Shown here one piece after another: positions 1 through 12,800 of a DNA stretch of 64,000 nucleotides. The translations under genes were made by a program, and so were the position numbers. The notes under the pieces were generated by a model. It saw only the letters and a list, made by a program, of their open reading frames with translations, did no database searches and was not told where the DNA came from. Origin of the DNA: Saccharina japonica. Its lineage: Eukaryota; Sar; Phaeophyceae; Laminariales; Laminariaceae. The stretch spans positions 134,926-198,925 of the forward strand of contig MEHQ01000969.1 of assembly GCA_008828725.1 (NCBI GenBank). The letters run 5' to 3'. Positions within the stretch are counted from its first letter, which is position 1, and every line of letters begins with the position of its first letter.

Positions 1-80
1 GCCCGGCATTGTAGGGATGCGAGGGTCTATGGTCATATGGCTACGGCCGTGCACGACATGAGTACCCCCCCCCCCCCCTC
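1..80 (+). repeat. Poly(C)-tailed dispersed repeat (family R1), cut by window edge
   Basis: Right-hand end of the R1 family: CATTGTAGGGATGCGAGG, then GGTCTATGGTCATA, the GACATGAGTA box and a C run. It matches the copies at 5775-6050, 21575-21838 and 57290-57585. Confidence 0.85.
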
Positions 81-2210
81 CCGTCCCCTCCCCTCCCGCG
101 GTATACGCGTGCGTGATTGTGTATCACCTAGTGTTTTAGCTACACTTCCTTTTGTCGGATGGTTTTTCTACATTGAGTGGCGGTAGTTCTGGTCGCCCTC
201 TCCCTTCTTCCGCGATAGATGCGCCCCGGAACTCGGAGCGGCGGCGGCGGCGCCGACGGCGGTAGCGAATGGAAAGGTACCACTCTTCTGTTTGTACTCT
301 GGCCTTGCGTTGTGTTTCTATCGGGTTTTGTATAACCTGTGGCGTTCGTTGCCAGGGGTAAGCATTTTTCTAGAGCTATGATACCTCTGGCCGCCTTACA
401 ACGCCTTCGCCCCGTTGGGGGGACTAAAGAGACGCTTGGGAAGGAGTTGACGACGAGAAGACGGCGAGGGCCAACGAGTGTTTGACTGGCGCAGAGAGGG
501 GACGGGCGGTGGCCTGGCTACGTAGAGAGCCTACTTGTTTTATTAGATAGCGCGCAGACAAAAAGCAAGTAGCCGTGTAAGCAAAAAAAAAAACATTATC
601 AAAGGGCATCCTCCCAGGACACCAAAATGACGTGTGCGTGCGACGGTCGGTAGGGGTCGGTCGGTCGGTCGGTAGGGCTACTTTTCACCTGAGGATCTCT
701 ATACTTCACCCCCAACATTCGGATTTTTTTATGAACCTTGTAAGCTTAAGCCCCGACACACAGCAGCCCCCTGGGCTATTGCTACTGTAGGCTCGTAACG
801 AAAGTTAACGTAAAAAAATAATGAGGCGTGCCTTTTAGGGGTAGCCCCTTTGTTAAGGAGTATGCTAATAGTGAAAATACCATGTTGTTATGGCTACGTC
901 TTTCACTTGGTTTTAAAGTATCCCTTCTGTCTGGGAATAGTCAGAAACAGTCAGCATTAGTCAGTCATAAAGTTGCTACTCGTACCCCCAGCATTGGCGC
1001 CTGAAATGTTGCCGAGATTCGTACGCTCCGCGAGGGCTTCCGAGGCGCATCGTTTGTGCCGGGGTGAACACCTCGTCCGTCCGTAGGTACGAGGTATTAA
1101 CAGTTAGTGCCATTGCAATGGAGAATTGTGTCAATGCGCAAAAACAAAATGGTGCCGGTACGTACGTGGATAGCTGAGGTCGTGTTTTACCGTCGTCCCT
1201 GTGGTGCTGCAGAGGGAGTAGGTAAACCAAGCAGTAAGAAGGGGATGGGGTATGGGGACCTTCCCCGCTCTCGTTGTACGCATTCGACACTGACTGCCAA
1301 CAACATGGGAGTATGTTGAGAGGTTAAACTTTTATAAAATTAGGCGTGTCTTTTTTTCCATGCAGAACTTTACCGTAACTGCAACACGGACGGGTAGAAG
1401 GGACCCCCCCCCCCCACTTCGACATCCTAACAGAAGGTGGAAAAAACAGGCGTTTTCAAGCATATTTTGGAACGTCACAAAACACGCAAAAAAGTCTACA
1501 GAAAAGATGCACGCCAATCCAACCGAGAGACCTTTCACTAGAAGGCACCGTTCGGGACATAAGAAAGGACGCAGAGTTTCACAGAACGTAGACAAATCCG
1601 CACATTCCGGAAATGTTTGACTTTCCTGAAACAAAGGTACTTAGAACGATGCCTGTCACTTGCCCCCCTTCTATTAGGACGTCGAACGGGGGGGGGGGGG
1701 GGGTCCGTCACCCGTGCCCGTGTATGCATCGCCATATCAATCGGTATTTTGTTTTTTCGCTTTCACTTGTTACTTGCAACGCACATCGTTCATACCTTCA
1801 CTCCCTCTTCCAGCAAAGGCCTTGGCAGCAAGACAACCAGGTTAGGATAGTGAAACGCTTGCATCTCTGCAAATTTAAGTGCCGTCCAAACAAACTCGTC
1901 ATGTATATACATACGACATTTAAATCTGCGTTCCCCTCCTGGCTCTAAAAACTCCAGCTTCGCTTGTACCCTATAATTTGCCCGTCGATACCTGTCGATG
2001 TAAATCTCCCTTTCCACAAGGTTTCCTTACGTATGTAGTTATGTCTCGCCCTTCTGGGCTGAAGCGCGCAACCGGACTGATTACCTAACTTCCGATGACT
2101 TTGTAGTTACGTGGTCATGAACAAACACAAACTATTGCGGAAGGATGGAGCTCTAAGACTGAGGCCCCAACGGCGACACCCCCCAATACGAAAACGATTC
2201 CGCGATTGCC
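81..2210. other. Intergenic stretch, no convincing gene
   Basis: Holds a short (GGTC)n run near 650-690, a copy of a GGGGTAGC-type repeat near 830-860 (compare 60110-60560), and an imperfect inverted repeat whose arms at about 1395-1440 and 1655-1710 contain C/G runs next to a CTAATAGAAG-like core. Short open frames on both strands have no coding character. Confidence 0.5.
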
Positions 2211-3870
2211 TTAATCACCTAACATCGAGGCTCCCAGCCCCCGCAAGTCCCGATTTCTACCTAACGTAGGTTTGTTCTCCCTCGGAGGCGTCCACTGACG
2301 AATAAAATTCTTAGAATTTTCCGTTCTACTATTGCTGTCGTGGTTTTCTCTCCGCTTTGGAGGCGCCGACTGTCCCCGTCTTTCGACGCCATTTTTTCTC
2401 CCTGGGGGTCTCGACGCAGACACCGCCGAAGACGAGGGCGCCACCCCAGCAGCATAGGCGTAGGCAGCAGCGGCCGCCTCGGACGCTGTCGTGCCGGAGA
2501 GCGAGTCCAGCATTCCCATGTTGACGCCGAAGGCTACGCTGTCGACGAACGACGGGGGGGCTTGTCGACCGCCATCCCCACCCTTCCTGCCGCCTGGACT
2601 TTCCCGAGGAGGAGGAAGAAGAAGAAGGCCCTGCGACGATGCCGTCATTGGCGTCGACGCACGCGCGGACTCGCCCCCCCCCACCCAGCCGTCGTGGACT
2701 AGAACACCTCGACGCTTGGAAAAGGTGTCTTGCGTGTCGAAGTTGCGGCCTGACCACTCTCCTTGGCGTGACCTTCTGCAGGTCTTGGTGACGGCGTAGT
2801 TGCTGTGCCGCGATACACCCCTGAGCGCGTCGGCCGCCGAACGCGGACGGGGGGCGACCGCGGCAGCGCCGCGCATCCGGCCGGCGGCGGCGGACGGTGG
2901 CGGCGACTGGTTCGCCGAACACCGAAGGTCTCACGTGGTGCAACATGCTCATGCGCTCGTTGTCGGTAAGAGCGACGGGGTCAGTCCGCTTCTGCCTCCT
3001 CACCCACTCGCCGCAGCTTCCGCTGCTGTTCAGCGCGGTGGTGGTGGCGGTGGTGGTGGTGCTAGCCGTCGCTGCGCTGCCTCTCGCCACGCTTGGCCGG
3101 TCGTCAGTGCGCTTCACGCTTACATCGTTGGGATCGGCGGTGCGACCGCTACGGCTGTGACGCTCAGTTGTGCGCAGTCCACCTCTGGGGGAACGGCCCG
3201 ATACCGTCGCCGCCGCCGGGAGTTCTAAGTCTTGGTCAACACCTGGCTCGATCCCGTTCTCACCCGACAGATTGGCGTTCTGGCCGGTCCCATCCTCTCG
3301 AACACCGAGGACCACTACCGGGATACTTTGATCCACCCCCGCCATACTCGTGTCTTTGCCGTCGTCGGTATTCTCCCGAGATTTCACCGAAAGAGCGGAG
3401 TTCGACCGCAGGATGCTGTTACCACCGCTCGAGATCATCGGTTGCTGGGGGTGGCGTCCTGCTAACTCCTCGTCCGAATCATCTTCTGGCGTGTCCCGGC
3501 GATCGGCCCGCGCGGCGGCCGATTCACGCGGCTGTTCGAGTCGACTTTGGGCCGCCTCTGGCAAGACTAAGCAGGACTCTCCTTCTTCTTCTTCTTCTTC
3601 TTCTTCTTCTTCTTCTTCTTCTTCTTCATCCCCAGCAGGCAGGTCTGTGGGCGGTCGATCGGTGGCGGCGGCGGCGGTGGACTCGACGAGCGCGCCTCTG
3701 TCCTGGCTTCCGCTCCCCCCCCCTCCAGTCTCGGGTACGCCAAGCGTGTGATCCCAAGTCAAGACATCGTACAGCGTGGATTTGAGATCGTCTAGAAGGG
3801 CAGTGTCCTGTGCCAGCTGCTTTTCCACCACTCTCCCCTCGCCGTCACCGTCGAATTCTCGGAAACCAGA
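2211..3870 (-). CDS. Last two exons of the large gene
   Basis: Exon 3870-2935 (312 codons) has a helical opening (EKQLAQDTALLDDLKS), an acidic poly-Glu tract from (GAA)n at about 3580-3630, and Ser/Thr-rich sequence. A short intron 2934-2784 (donor GTGAGA, acceptor CCAAG) leads to the last exon 2783-2211, which ends in TAA and is basic (for example NFIRQWTPPRENKPTLG). The coding frame changes between these exons. A 28-nt excision 2934-2907 would also keep frame, but it is too short for a normal intron; an assembly indel is the other alternative. Confidence 0.65.
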
Positions 3871-6800
3871 CTTTTAGTTTTTGTTTGTTTTTTTGCAGTG
3901 GTGGCGTCGACGGTACGAAGGCGGCGAGAGAGTCGGGGAGAGAGAGAAAAAATAAATGAGTTTTCGGGATGGGTTTGAGACCGTTTTGTAAAACTTGGCA
4001 GCGTACAGGAGGAAAGGGGCATGTATGTGGAGGCACGAGGGCAAGAGCCGGGGAGTAGAAATAATGAGCTTTGTTGAGTGAGTTTACTATGTTTGTAACA
4101 AGCTTCTCGAGGTGTAGGAGGGGAAAGGGGGTAGTAACAGTGGTCTGGTGGAATGATGGTAAGGCATTATTTATATAGCAGCCGCGTTTCCGTAGCCAGC
4201 TCGTTTTTCGTGAGCAGAAGTTTCCTTTCAGTTCAATGCCATCGTGCACACTGCTGTGGTAGCAACCACGTAAACTATAGTCAATACAGAGTAGTGTGTA
4301 CTCACGAAACACAAAAAAAACAGTTTTCACAGTTTCTTCAACCAAAGACGAAAACAGATGTTGACATAACCCCCCCCCCGGTGCTCCGTCTCGAAAGGGA
4401 TGCGTGATCAATGGTCAGATGACTTAAGGCAAGCAACAAATGACTGCACCTGCCCCCCCTCCCCCATTCTGGTCGGTGAAAACCCGACATGCTCCGTCCC
4501 GGCATTGTAGGGATGCGAGGGTCTGTGGTCATTCGACTACTGCCATGCATGAAAATGAAGTACACCCCCCCCCATTCTTCAGCCCACAAGATGAATAAGC
4601 ACGCGTCTGTTTACATACAGTCACAGCGCGCACTACGATAGGGGTACCACTTATTTTGCCTTCTGCGGCAAATGCTTATGACTGACTAGTAGTATGCTCC
4701 TTAACCTCAATATCCTTGGAATACTGGAACACCATTATTATTACTGTTTTGCCATATTATTGGTGATACACCTAGACTATATGAGATGCTCCATCGGGCT
4801 GCGCTTTTTAGCCTTTCTCGAAATCATTTTTTTCGGTGAGGCATATTACAGCTCCTACACTATAACCAAGTGAAAAAACCCGGAAAAAATTGGGGAGCTA
4901 CCCCTACAAGGCAAATGGCGCGCATCTCACCTTATCGTACCCTCCCAGCCTCGCCAGCACGCCCGGCACCCCACCGGTCCCGGCCCCTGCCGTGCTAGGC
5001 CGCCGGCCCACTCGCGGCTGCGACTGCTTCCGCTGATGCTGCTGCGGGTCTTGCCAGTGTTTCCCCCCAGCGCACTCTTTCCCTCCGCGGGGGGCAGCGC
5101 TGCTGTTCGCCTGAAACCCGAGCGACTTCAAGTGTGCGGTCGAAGAGGAAGTGAGCGGCTGTTTTTTCCAACCACCTCCCCTGTAGTGGCTACCGGCCGT
5201 GTGTGGCCTAGCGGTAATGGCACCTCCGCCGCCGCCGCCGCCGCCGCCACCACCACCGCGGCCGCCGCGGCCACCACGGCCACCGCCACCGTTTCTGCCG
5301 CGCAACCGCCGGTTGCCGTCAAACTCCGCGAAGGACCTGGCCAGCAACGTTTCGTACGGGCGAGGCCTCTGGGAAGGAAGGCCTTCCGAGGTGGCAGCAG
5401 CGGCTGCGGAGGTGCTGTTGTTGGTCCCGGCGGCACGGGTGGCTGGGAAAGAAGAAACCGTAGAGTCAAAGAGGCCGCCGCCGCCGCCGCCGCCGCTACC
5501 TTCGCCTCGAACAGCGTCGTTGTTAGTATATGCCGTCGAGAGAGTGCTCGCTCCCCCCCCCCCGCCGCCGCCCCCCCTCAGCGTGGCTTTACGTTGCTCC
5601 TGTTGATCAGTTTTTGGGGGCACGTACAGACGGGGCGCGGCGGAAGTCGTAGTCGCCGTAGTGTAGGCATGTTAGAGGGGGAAAAGGGGGTGGGGGGGGG
5701 CGTACTCATTTGTTGCTTGCCTTAGTCATTTGACCATTGACCACGCATCCCTTTCGAGACGGAGCAGAGGGTGGGGAGGGGGGGGGGGGGGGGGGGTGTA
5801 CTCATGTTGTGCACGGCCGTAGTCATATGACCATAGACCCTCGCATCCCTACAATGCCGGGACGGAGCGCGTTGGGTTTTCACCAACCAGGCAGACATTG
5901 CTTGCACCAAGCGCGAAGCGCCGTGAGGTATTGGGCGAGTCGCATGGAGGGTGAGCTGCATCCTGCTAAGAACCGCCTCTGAGGCGGACTTGCATATGGA
6001 CGACAGCCTCCAATGAGTTAATTTAATTTCTGGTGTGGCCACTTCCGGAGACAGCAATGGGAGCACTATGTAACTGCCTCGGGAAATCATGCCTATACGC
6101 GACTTAGGCCAGACCACGGGATTGTACGTCGATTCAGTTTGTGGGTGAGGTCTAGAGGAGATTCTCAAGCGAAAATTCTCAGAAAATTCGTAGGAAACGG
6201 AGGCGCTACTTCAGTACCTGCCGTAGTCGTGTCCCCGGGAATTAAAACTAGTCTGTGTACGTATCACATCTTGGAACCTGTAGCGCTGGCTCTGCTTCAC
6301 ACTGCGCGATCCGCTCGCAGGTCAACCAACGACTACCAAAACGGGGCGAGGCATGTATGTGTGTGTCTCCAGGCTACACAAGTAGCATTGATTTCCCTGG
6401 GTTGATCTGATTCGCCAAATTTCTCCCGTACCAATATGTATGTAGTCTATGTGCGTATGTATGTATCAAATCGCACATTATCTATCGTTCCCCCCGAAAA
6501 GTATCACGTTTATTCCTCTCGGGTCTTCAGAATGAAGAAGAAAAATGACGATAAAAATTGACGGTTACTACGCGACGGCCACTACTGCGTGATTGCGGGA
6601 CAATACAAATTGATTGCGGGATAATACAAATTGGTGTTCGAGTCGCACGTACGTACGGCACGGGCGTGCGTAACACATGGTCCTACCCGTACTACTGCTG
6701 GGCCCTCACGCTGCTCGCAGGGCGGTCGGTCGGTCGGTAACACTATTACGGAGGATCATAGTAAATAGGACCAAATATTGTTAGTAAAAATAGGTAAATA

Positions 6801-9800
6801 TATAGGTTTTTGTGTGTACCGTAGGCCCTATTTACTAGTGTTTACTATGGCCCCCCGTAATAAAGCTATTATACTTGTTTTTGGTCGCTATCCCTTATAC
6901 CCCTTACATCCCTTAAAGGGGGCCCGTCCGTCCGTCAGTCCGTCCGTCGGTCGGTCGGTCGGTAACACTAAAGTTCTTATCGTTGTTTTGGTCGCTATCC
7001 CTTATATCCCTTACATCCCTTAAAGGGGATCCGTCTGTCCGTCCGTCCGTCCGTCCGTCGGTCGGTCGGTCGGTCGGTCGGTAACACTAAAGTTTTATCA
7101 TTATTTTGGTCGCTATCCCTTACCACTCTGGGCGTAAATATAAGGACCGCTTGGTATTCATATTAATGTACAAATGGTCCTTATATTCCCGCCCAGAGTG
7201 TTATACCCCTTACATCCCTTAAAGGGGGTCCGTCCCCCAAAGGGAGAGGGGCTAGCATGACTACCTGGATCCTCCTGAGCCAGTCGGCCTTCTCCACCAG
7301 CTCCGGGTCAATTCTGGCGAAATTTCTCGTCCACTTTCGGCGTCGCATCGCCGTGACCGCCCTCCTGATCACGGACGCCGAGTGCAGCATCGCTAGCGTG
7401 TCTGTTACCTCTTGGTACCCGTAGCGCTTCAGCAGGGCGTCCCAAACTTCCTGCTTCACCTGTATATATATATGGAGAGACGGGGGGGAAGACGGCGGCG
7501 AGAGAGAGAGGAAGCAAGTGAAGTGGCGGAGGGAAGACGTGGGTGAGTTTTTTTTTCTTCTGTAAACCGGTCGTAGGTTTTGGTTAGAAATGGGATGACC
7601 TATTGTTATGTTGCCACCTCAATTTAGCGTTGACTTGAGTACCTGGTACTCGTAGGCGCTGACCGATGAATAGGCTAGTAGGTCACCCCTTCTAAGCAAA
7701 ACGAGTAGTCGAGTTCCTTACTTCGCGGACAATCGCGGGAGGAGTTGTTTTCCTGCCCGAGAGCGCTTATTTACCCGATGGTTGGTGGCGTTGCTTTTCT
7801 CAACCATTTTATAGAAAGTTGTAACTGTTTATGTGCGTGTGTATGTCATTCCCCAGATACGAGGTACGTAGTGTGTGACCGAAATATGAGTGGGTACAGT
7901 GTCAATTCTACGTATACATAGCTGAACAATCCAGCGAAGGGTATCGAATCAATTTGTTTGATCGCGTCGAGAACAAAAAATATACACTGAAAAAAAATAG
8001 GTGACAGTTCTACAATACAATAATACGCGACAATAAGCTAACCCTTTCACATACCAACTTCGTATGTACATACTACACTGGAATTCATGTATCTCACACT
8101 AATTCTAAGTAACTTGCCCCCCCCTTCCCCCGCCCCCCCCCCCCCCCCCCCCCCCCCTCCCCCCCAGAGAAAAAAAACGTAGATGCAATTCTGAAGACGT
8201 TAAGAAACTCATATTTTTTGTTCAACCGCGCTCGCTGTATGTACAGTGCGCACATATAGAGGGGACATCGGTGGTGTGAAGGGTCTTCGCGGTAATTCTG
8301 CCTGGTTTCATTGATAGAACTTGCCTTTGCCTCGACTGCAAGCGCACCGCTCTCCGCTCGAGCTACCTCCAGCGGCGGCGGGTGACGGATATCGCCTTCG
8401 GTCTTAGCTTTCGCTATCACCTGTGTATCGTAAAACATGTGATAGTTAATGGCTAAAGTTAGTGTGCTTCATTTATTGATATTTTTTTTAGGTGACACGA
8501 AAGATAGTGGTGGGCTTTTTACTCGGGGTGAAACGCTTGCAGATTATATGCATACATAATGGACGGTGGCAACAGAAAAGCAATTGTTAGTAGTGCTAGA
8601 AAGGGAGTTAGACTTGAGGCAGAGGGCGTTTTTTTTTGTTTTTTTCTGAGTGACCAACGTTGAAGCTCATCATGTAACTGAGGATGGCAAGGATACTAAT
8701 AATAATTAGGAATGGCCTGAGTTACTGTGAGGTTAATGAATCCATACAAAATCAAAAGAGGTTAGGTAGTTCCCATCTCCGACGCGCACGATGGAAACGT
8801 ACCTGCCTCCTGGGGGAAGGAAGAAGCACAGATCATTCACATATCATACAGATCATTCCCACATTGATGATCTAGATCTTTCCAGGAAGATCTACTCCCG
8901 ATCTTGTAAGATTTGATTTTCATTTCGTGTTGCCGGGTGGGAGCCGTATAGTCTGCATCATCTATAGGGCATGTTTTTCCTGGGTTGGATCTGTACTTAC
9001 TATGCAGATCCTGCGTAACCTCTCACAGCGGCAGATGAAGGACTATATGATCTAGATCATGATCTATCTGCAGATGATCTAGATCGTGATCTATCTGTAA
9101 ACGATCTAGATCATGGTCTATCTGGAAACGATCTAGGTCATGATTTATCTGTAACGGTGATCACTCAAACAAAAATCTGAAATTAATCCGACATTGTTGT
9201 ACAGCACGAGCTTCAACCTTGATCGCTCATAAAACATTCTCTGAAACCAATCTGGCAATTTGCAGTCTGAGCTTCAACGTTGATCACTCATAAAAACATT
9301 CCCTGGAATCAATATTCAACACACGTCGAAGGCCCACACATAAACAAACGCGCTTCAGTCAGAAAACAAAAACGCAGAACTCCTTCTTCAGCAACTTACC
9401 TCACGCAACTAACCGTAATATCTGACCGACACACACATAATCTGACCGGCGTCCCCGGTGGAATGACGGGTGAATCTTGTCCCTATTTGAGTGAAGATCG
9501 TGGGTTCGAGCCCACCCGAGTGCATGCTCGTACATACTCGTAGGGACTTTTTCTCGCAAAAAATATCTTGACTAGCGGAAAGCGCGAGAGCGTGAGTAAG
9601 CAAAATTCGATGCAAATCGACGAGCGTTGGGAAGGCTGCATGCACCCTCTGCGCGATAAAAACTCAAGGCACGAACCGTAGTGGGGGAGGAGGGAGAAGA
9701 GCCTGCTTTGTGACCCCGGATCTGAGTTACGAGTATGGAGGGGGAGAGGGACAGAAGTGCGAAGATAATAAATGGGATGTACGAAAAAAAAAAACTTCTT

Positions 9801-12800
9801 AAAAAAACTTCTCGGCGGCTTATAGTTAGGCGATCACATGGCCCTACTGATGGCGCACCTTTTCTGAGTGCTTCGATTGCTCGCGGTGCAAACGAAGCGC
9901 CTCACGCTTTCCCCAAGGGCTGGACGGACCATACACAATACTGAGCTGCCGGTCTCCCCCCTGCCTCCGCAACCAGTTCCTGGCCCGCTCCCTGCGGAAA
10001 GTTCTGAGAAATTTCTGCCCCAAAGACGCCATGCGTCGCCTCTGTCCCTCGTCAAACTCGGTCTTTGCGTACGGACGCGGATAGGGATGGGGGGGGGGGG
10101 CATCATGGAAGAAACGGCGATACGAAACGAAGGCGTGAGTGTTCGTGGATGGGAAGTGGGTGGGGAGCGGGAAGCTACCCCCCTCCACATAGCAATACGA
10201 GTCTATGGACAGTACAAGGAATGTGAAAGTGGGAGTGTTCCCTCGCTGTTAAAAACGGTGTTTCGAGGCCCCTAGAGTCTGGAAACGTGTCTAGCGAGTT
10301 TTTTTCCCCCCATTTATTCCTCCAGATGGCATGCGACTGCTTGTGAACTGCTTACCCCCCGGGGGGGGGGGCGATCCCCCTATTATATATAGCGTCTGCC
10401 TTTTTGTCTCATCGCGGAAAGTGCGAGTTAGCAAAAATCGATGAAGATCGACGAGCAGGTGAGAATGCTGAACCCTTAGCGCGATACAAATGGAGGCAAG
10501 TGTGTGTATGTGCGTGTGTGTGGGGGGGGTGTACTTCATTTTCATGCATGGCCATAGTCGTAGGACCATAGACCCTCGCATCCCTACAATGCCGGGACGG
10601 AGCATGTTGGGTTTTCACCGACCAGGCAGACATTGCTAGCACCAAGCGCGAAGCGCCGTGAGGTGTTGGGCGAGTCAAATGAAGGGTGAGCTGCAACCTA
10701 CTAAGAACCGATTGTGAGGCGGACTTGCATGTATACCGGGGGGGGAGGGGGGGAAGGGAAGACACCTGTGGCCACCACGGCTTGTCGTGAGAGGTGGAAA
10801 GTAAAAAAGTGATGGTTAAAACAAAAAAAGATAACGATAAGAAACCCCCCCGTCCTATATAGACGAAGACACTATATCTTGCGGGGATTTACTTCCCCCA
10901 TGATTGTTGAGAAGAAATATGATACACATGTTGACCCCCTTTGGAAAATCACTTGATTGTAGTATGCATGAAGTAGCTTCTCGGAGTAAAAGAGAGGGCG
11001 TGTCCGGGAGCATACGCAGGGAGAGATCTACGACACACAGACAGCATGATGATGATGATGATGGTGATCATGAATACTTTACACCTCGGACAGATCATAC
11101 AGATCATATAGATCATACAGATCATACAGATCATACAGATCATACAGATCATACAGATCATACAGATCATACAAATCATACAGATCATACAGATCATACA
11201 GATCATACAAATCATACAGATCATACAGATCATACAGATCATACAGATCATACAGATCATACAGATCATTCCCACTTGATGATCTGCACCTTTCAGGTGC
11301 AGATCTACTCCCGATTTTCGTAACGATCCAGCTCGTGTTGCCGGGTGGGACTCGTACTATTCTGCACGATCTACTGCCGTAAAGCTCAACCGTTTCCTGG
11401 GTTGGATCTGTACTTATACAAGATCCTACGCAACCGCTCACAGCGGCAGGTGAACTAATGGAACTAGATGATCTAGATCATCTAGATCATCATGTTTCCC
11501 ATTGCGGGGGACCATAGTAAACACTAGTAAATAGGACCAAATATTTTTCGTGAAAAATAGTTAAATGTATAGTTTTTTTGTGCGTATCGTAGGTCCTATT
11601 TACTAGCGTTTACTATGGTCCCCCGTAATAGACGGGTGACAAAAGACCACCCCTTTTCTCCTCTACTTGGGCCGGTATTTTGTTTTTGTTTTTTTTGACG
11701 CGGTCCCAACTAGGACTTAACACCGAAACTGACCTGGGCATTCAAAACCGTCAACTCTCCGTTTCTTCTCATCTGCACGATGGCGTTTCTAGCGACGACG
11801 AGCCTTGCGCTTTTACTCCTGCGTTCGGGCAAAAAGAAGACGTAACGTACGTAGGGGCGGAGCCGAGCGGGGAATCGAGGGAAACGGCGTTTTCCTCCGA
11901 GGTTGAATATATCCGGCCGTCGTGAGGATGCTGCAAGCGCGTTCCTTCGTGGGATTGGCGGGGGCGGGGTGGCGTCGCGCTTTTTCGGCAGCGACATATT
12001 TTGGCAGGTATAGGTGTGTTGAGGATTTTGTTACCATCCCACCCTGGACCTCGACCACGTATCTAACAGGAGAGGTGCCTGAGAGGACCCGGCAACGCGC
12101 GGTACGTGGGTGAGACGCGAAAGTGGTGCCCTTTCGGCCCTCTTTTATACCCCGCTTAGGCCTGAACATATATAGCACTCTACTTCCAAGTAATTTGTGT
12201 CCCTAGAACGGGATGTTGGCCTTAAAGAGGTTAGTGACTACTGCACTCCCGTTTTTCATTTTTTCATTTTTTCTTTTTCCATTTGTTTTTATTAATCATT
12301 CCATTCAGTATCTTCGCCCTTCTTTTCTCTCTCCATCCTACAGTAATAGTAGTAGATGGATATTATACGTACAGTAACTGCTGTTGAAGTAGTGGCGGTG
12401 GTGGTAGTGGTATTAGTAATAGTAGTAGCTGTGGTAGTGGTAGAATAGGAGTCGCAGTAGTAGGAGCACCACCAGTCGTACTTACGGGGGAACCTATTAA
12501 TAGCAATTAGGACCAAATATGCTTCGTAAAAATACTGTAATACATAGGTTTCTGTGTATGTGATGGGTCAGCAGCTTCGATTCGGGGTCACAACAGCAAT
12601 AGCGCCTCCCCACCCGGCCCCCCCCCCCTCCCCCCCGACTACGTTTCGGTTCGTGCCTTGCATCTTTTCAACGCGAGAATAATTGCCACCCTTTTCTTCC
12701 CTCGTCGACTCGCGTCGAACTGTGGGGACAAAATACTTGGAATTTTCGTCAGATTGTGTTTTTTGTACGGTGCAGTGGAAACCCAGCCGAGGCGGACTAC

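Noticed and set aside
2340..3785. Long plus-strand frames (up to 230 codons)
   Set aside because: Antisense shadows of GC-rich minus-strand exons 3870-2935 and 2783-2211.
9480..9530. tRNA gene
   Set aside because: Box-B-like sequence is present but no acceptor stem or cloverleaf can be formed; it is a SINE head.
10904..11441. Frames of repeated His-Thr-Asp, Met-Ile-Cys or Leu-Tyr-Asp
   Set aside because: The 9-bp minisatellite (CAGATCATA)n keeps three-residue cycles open.
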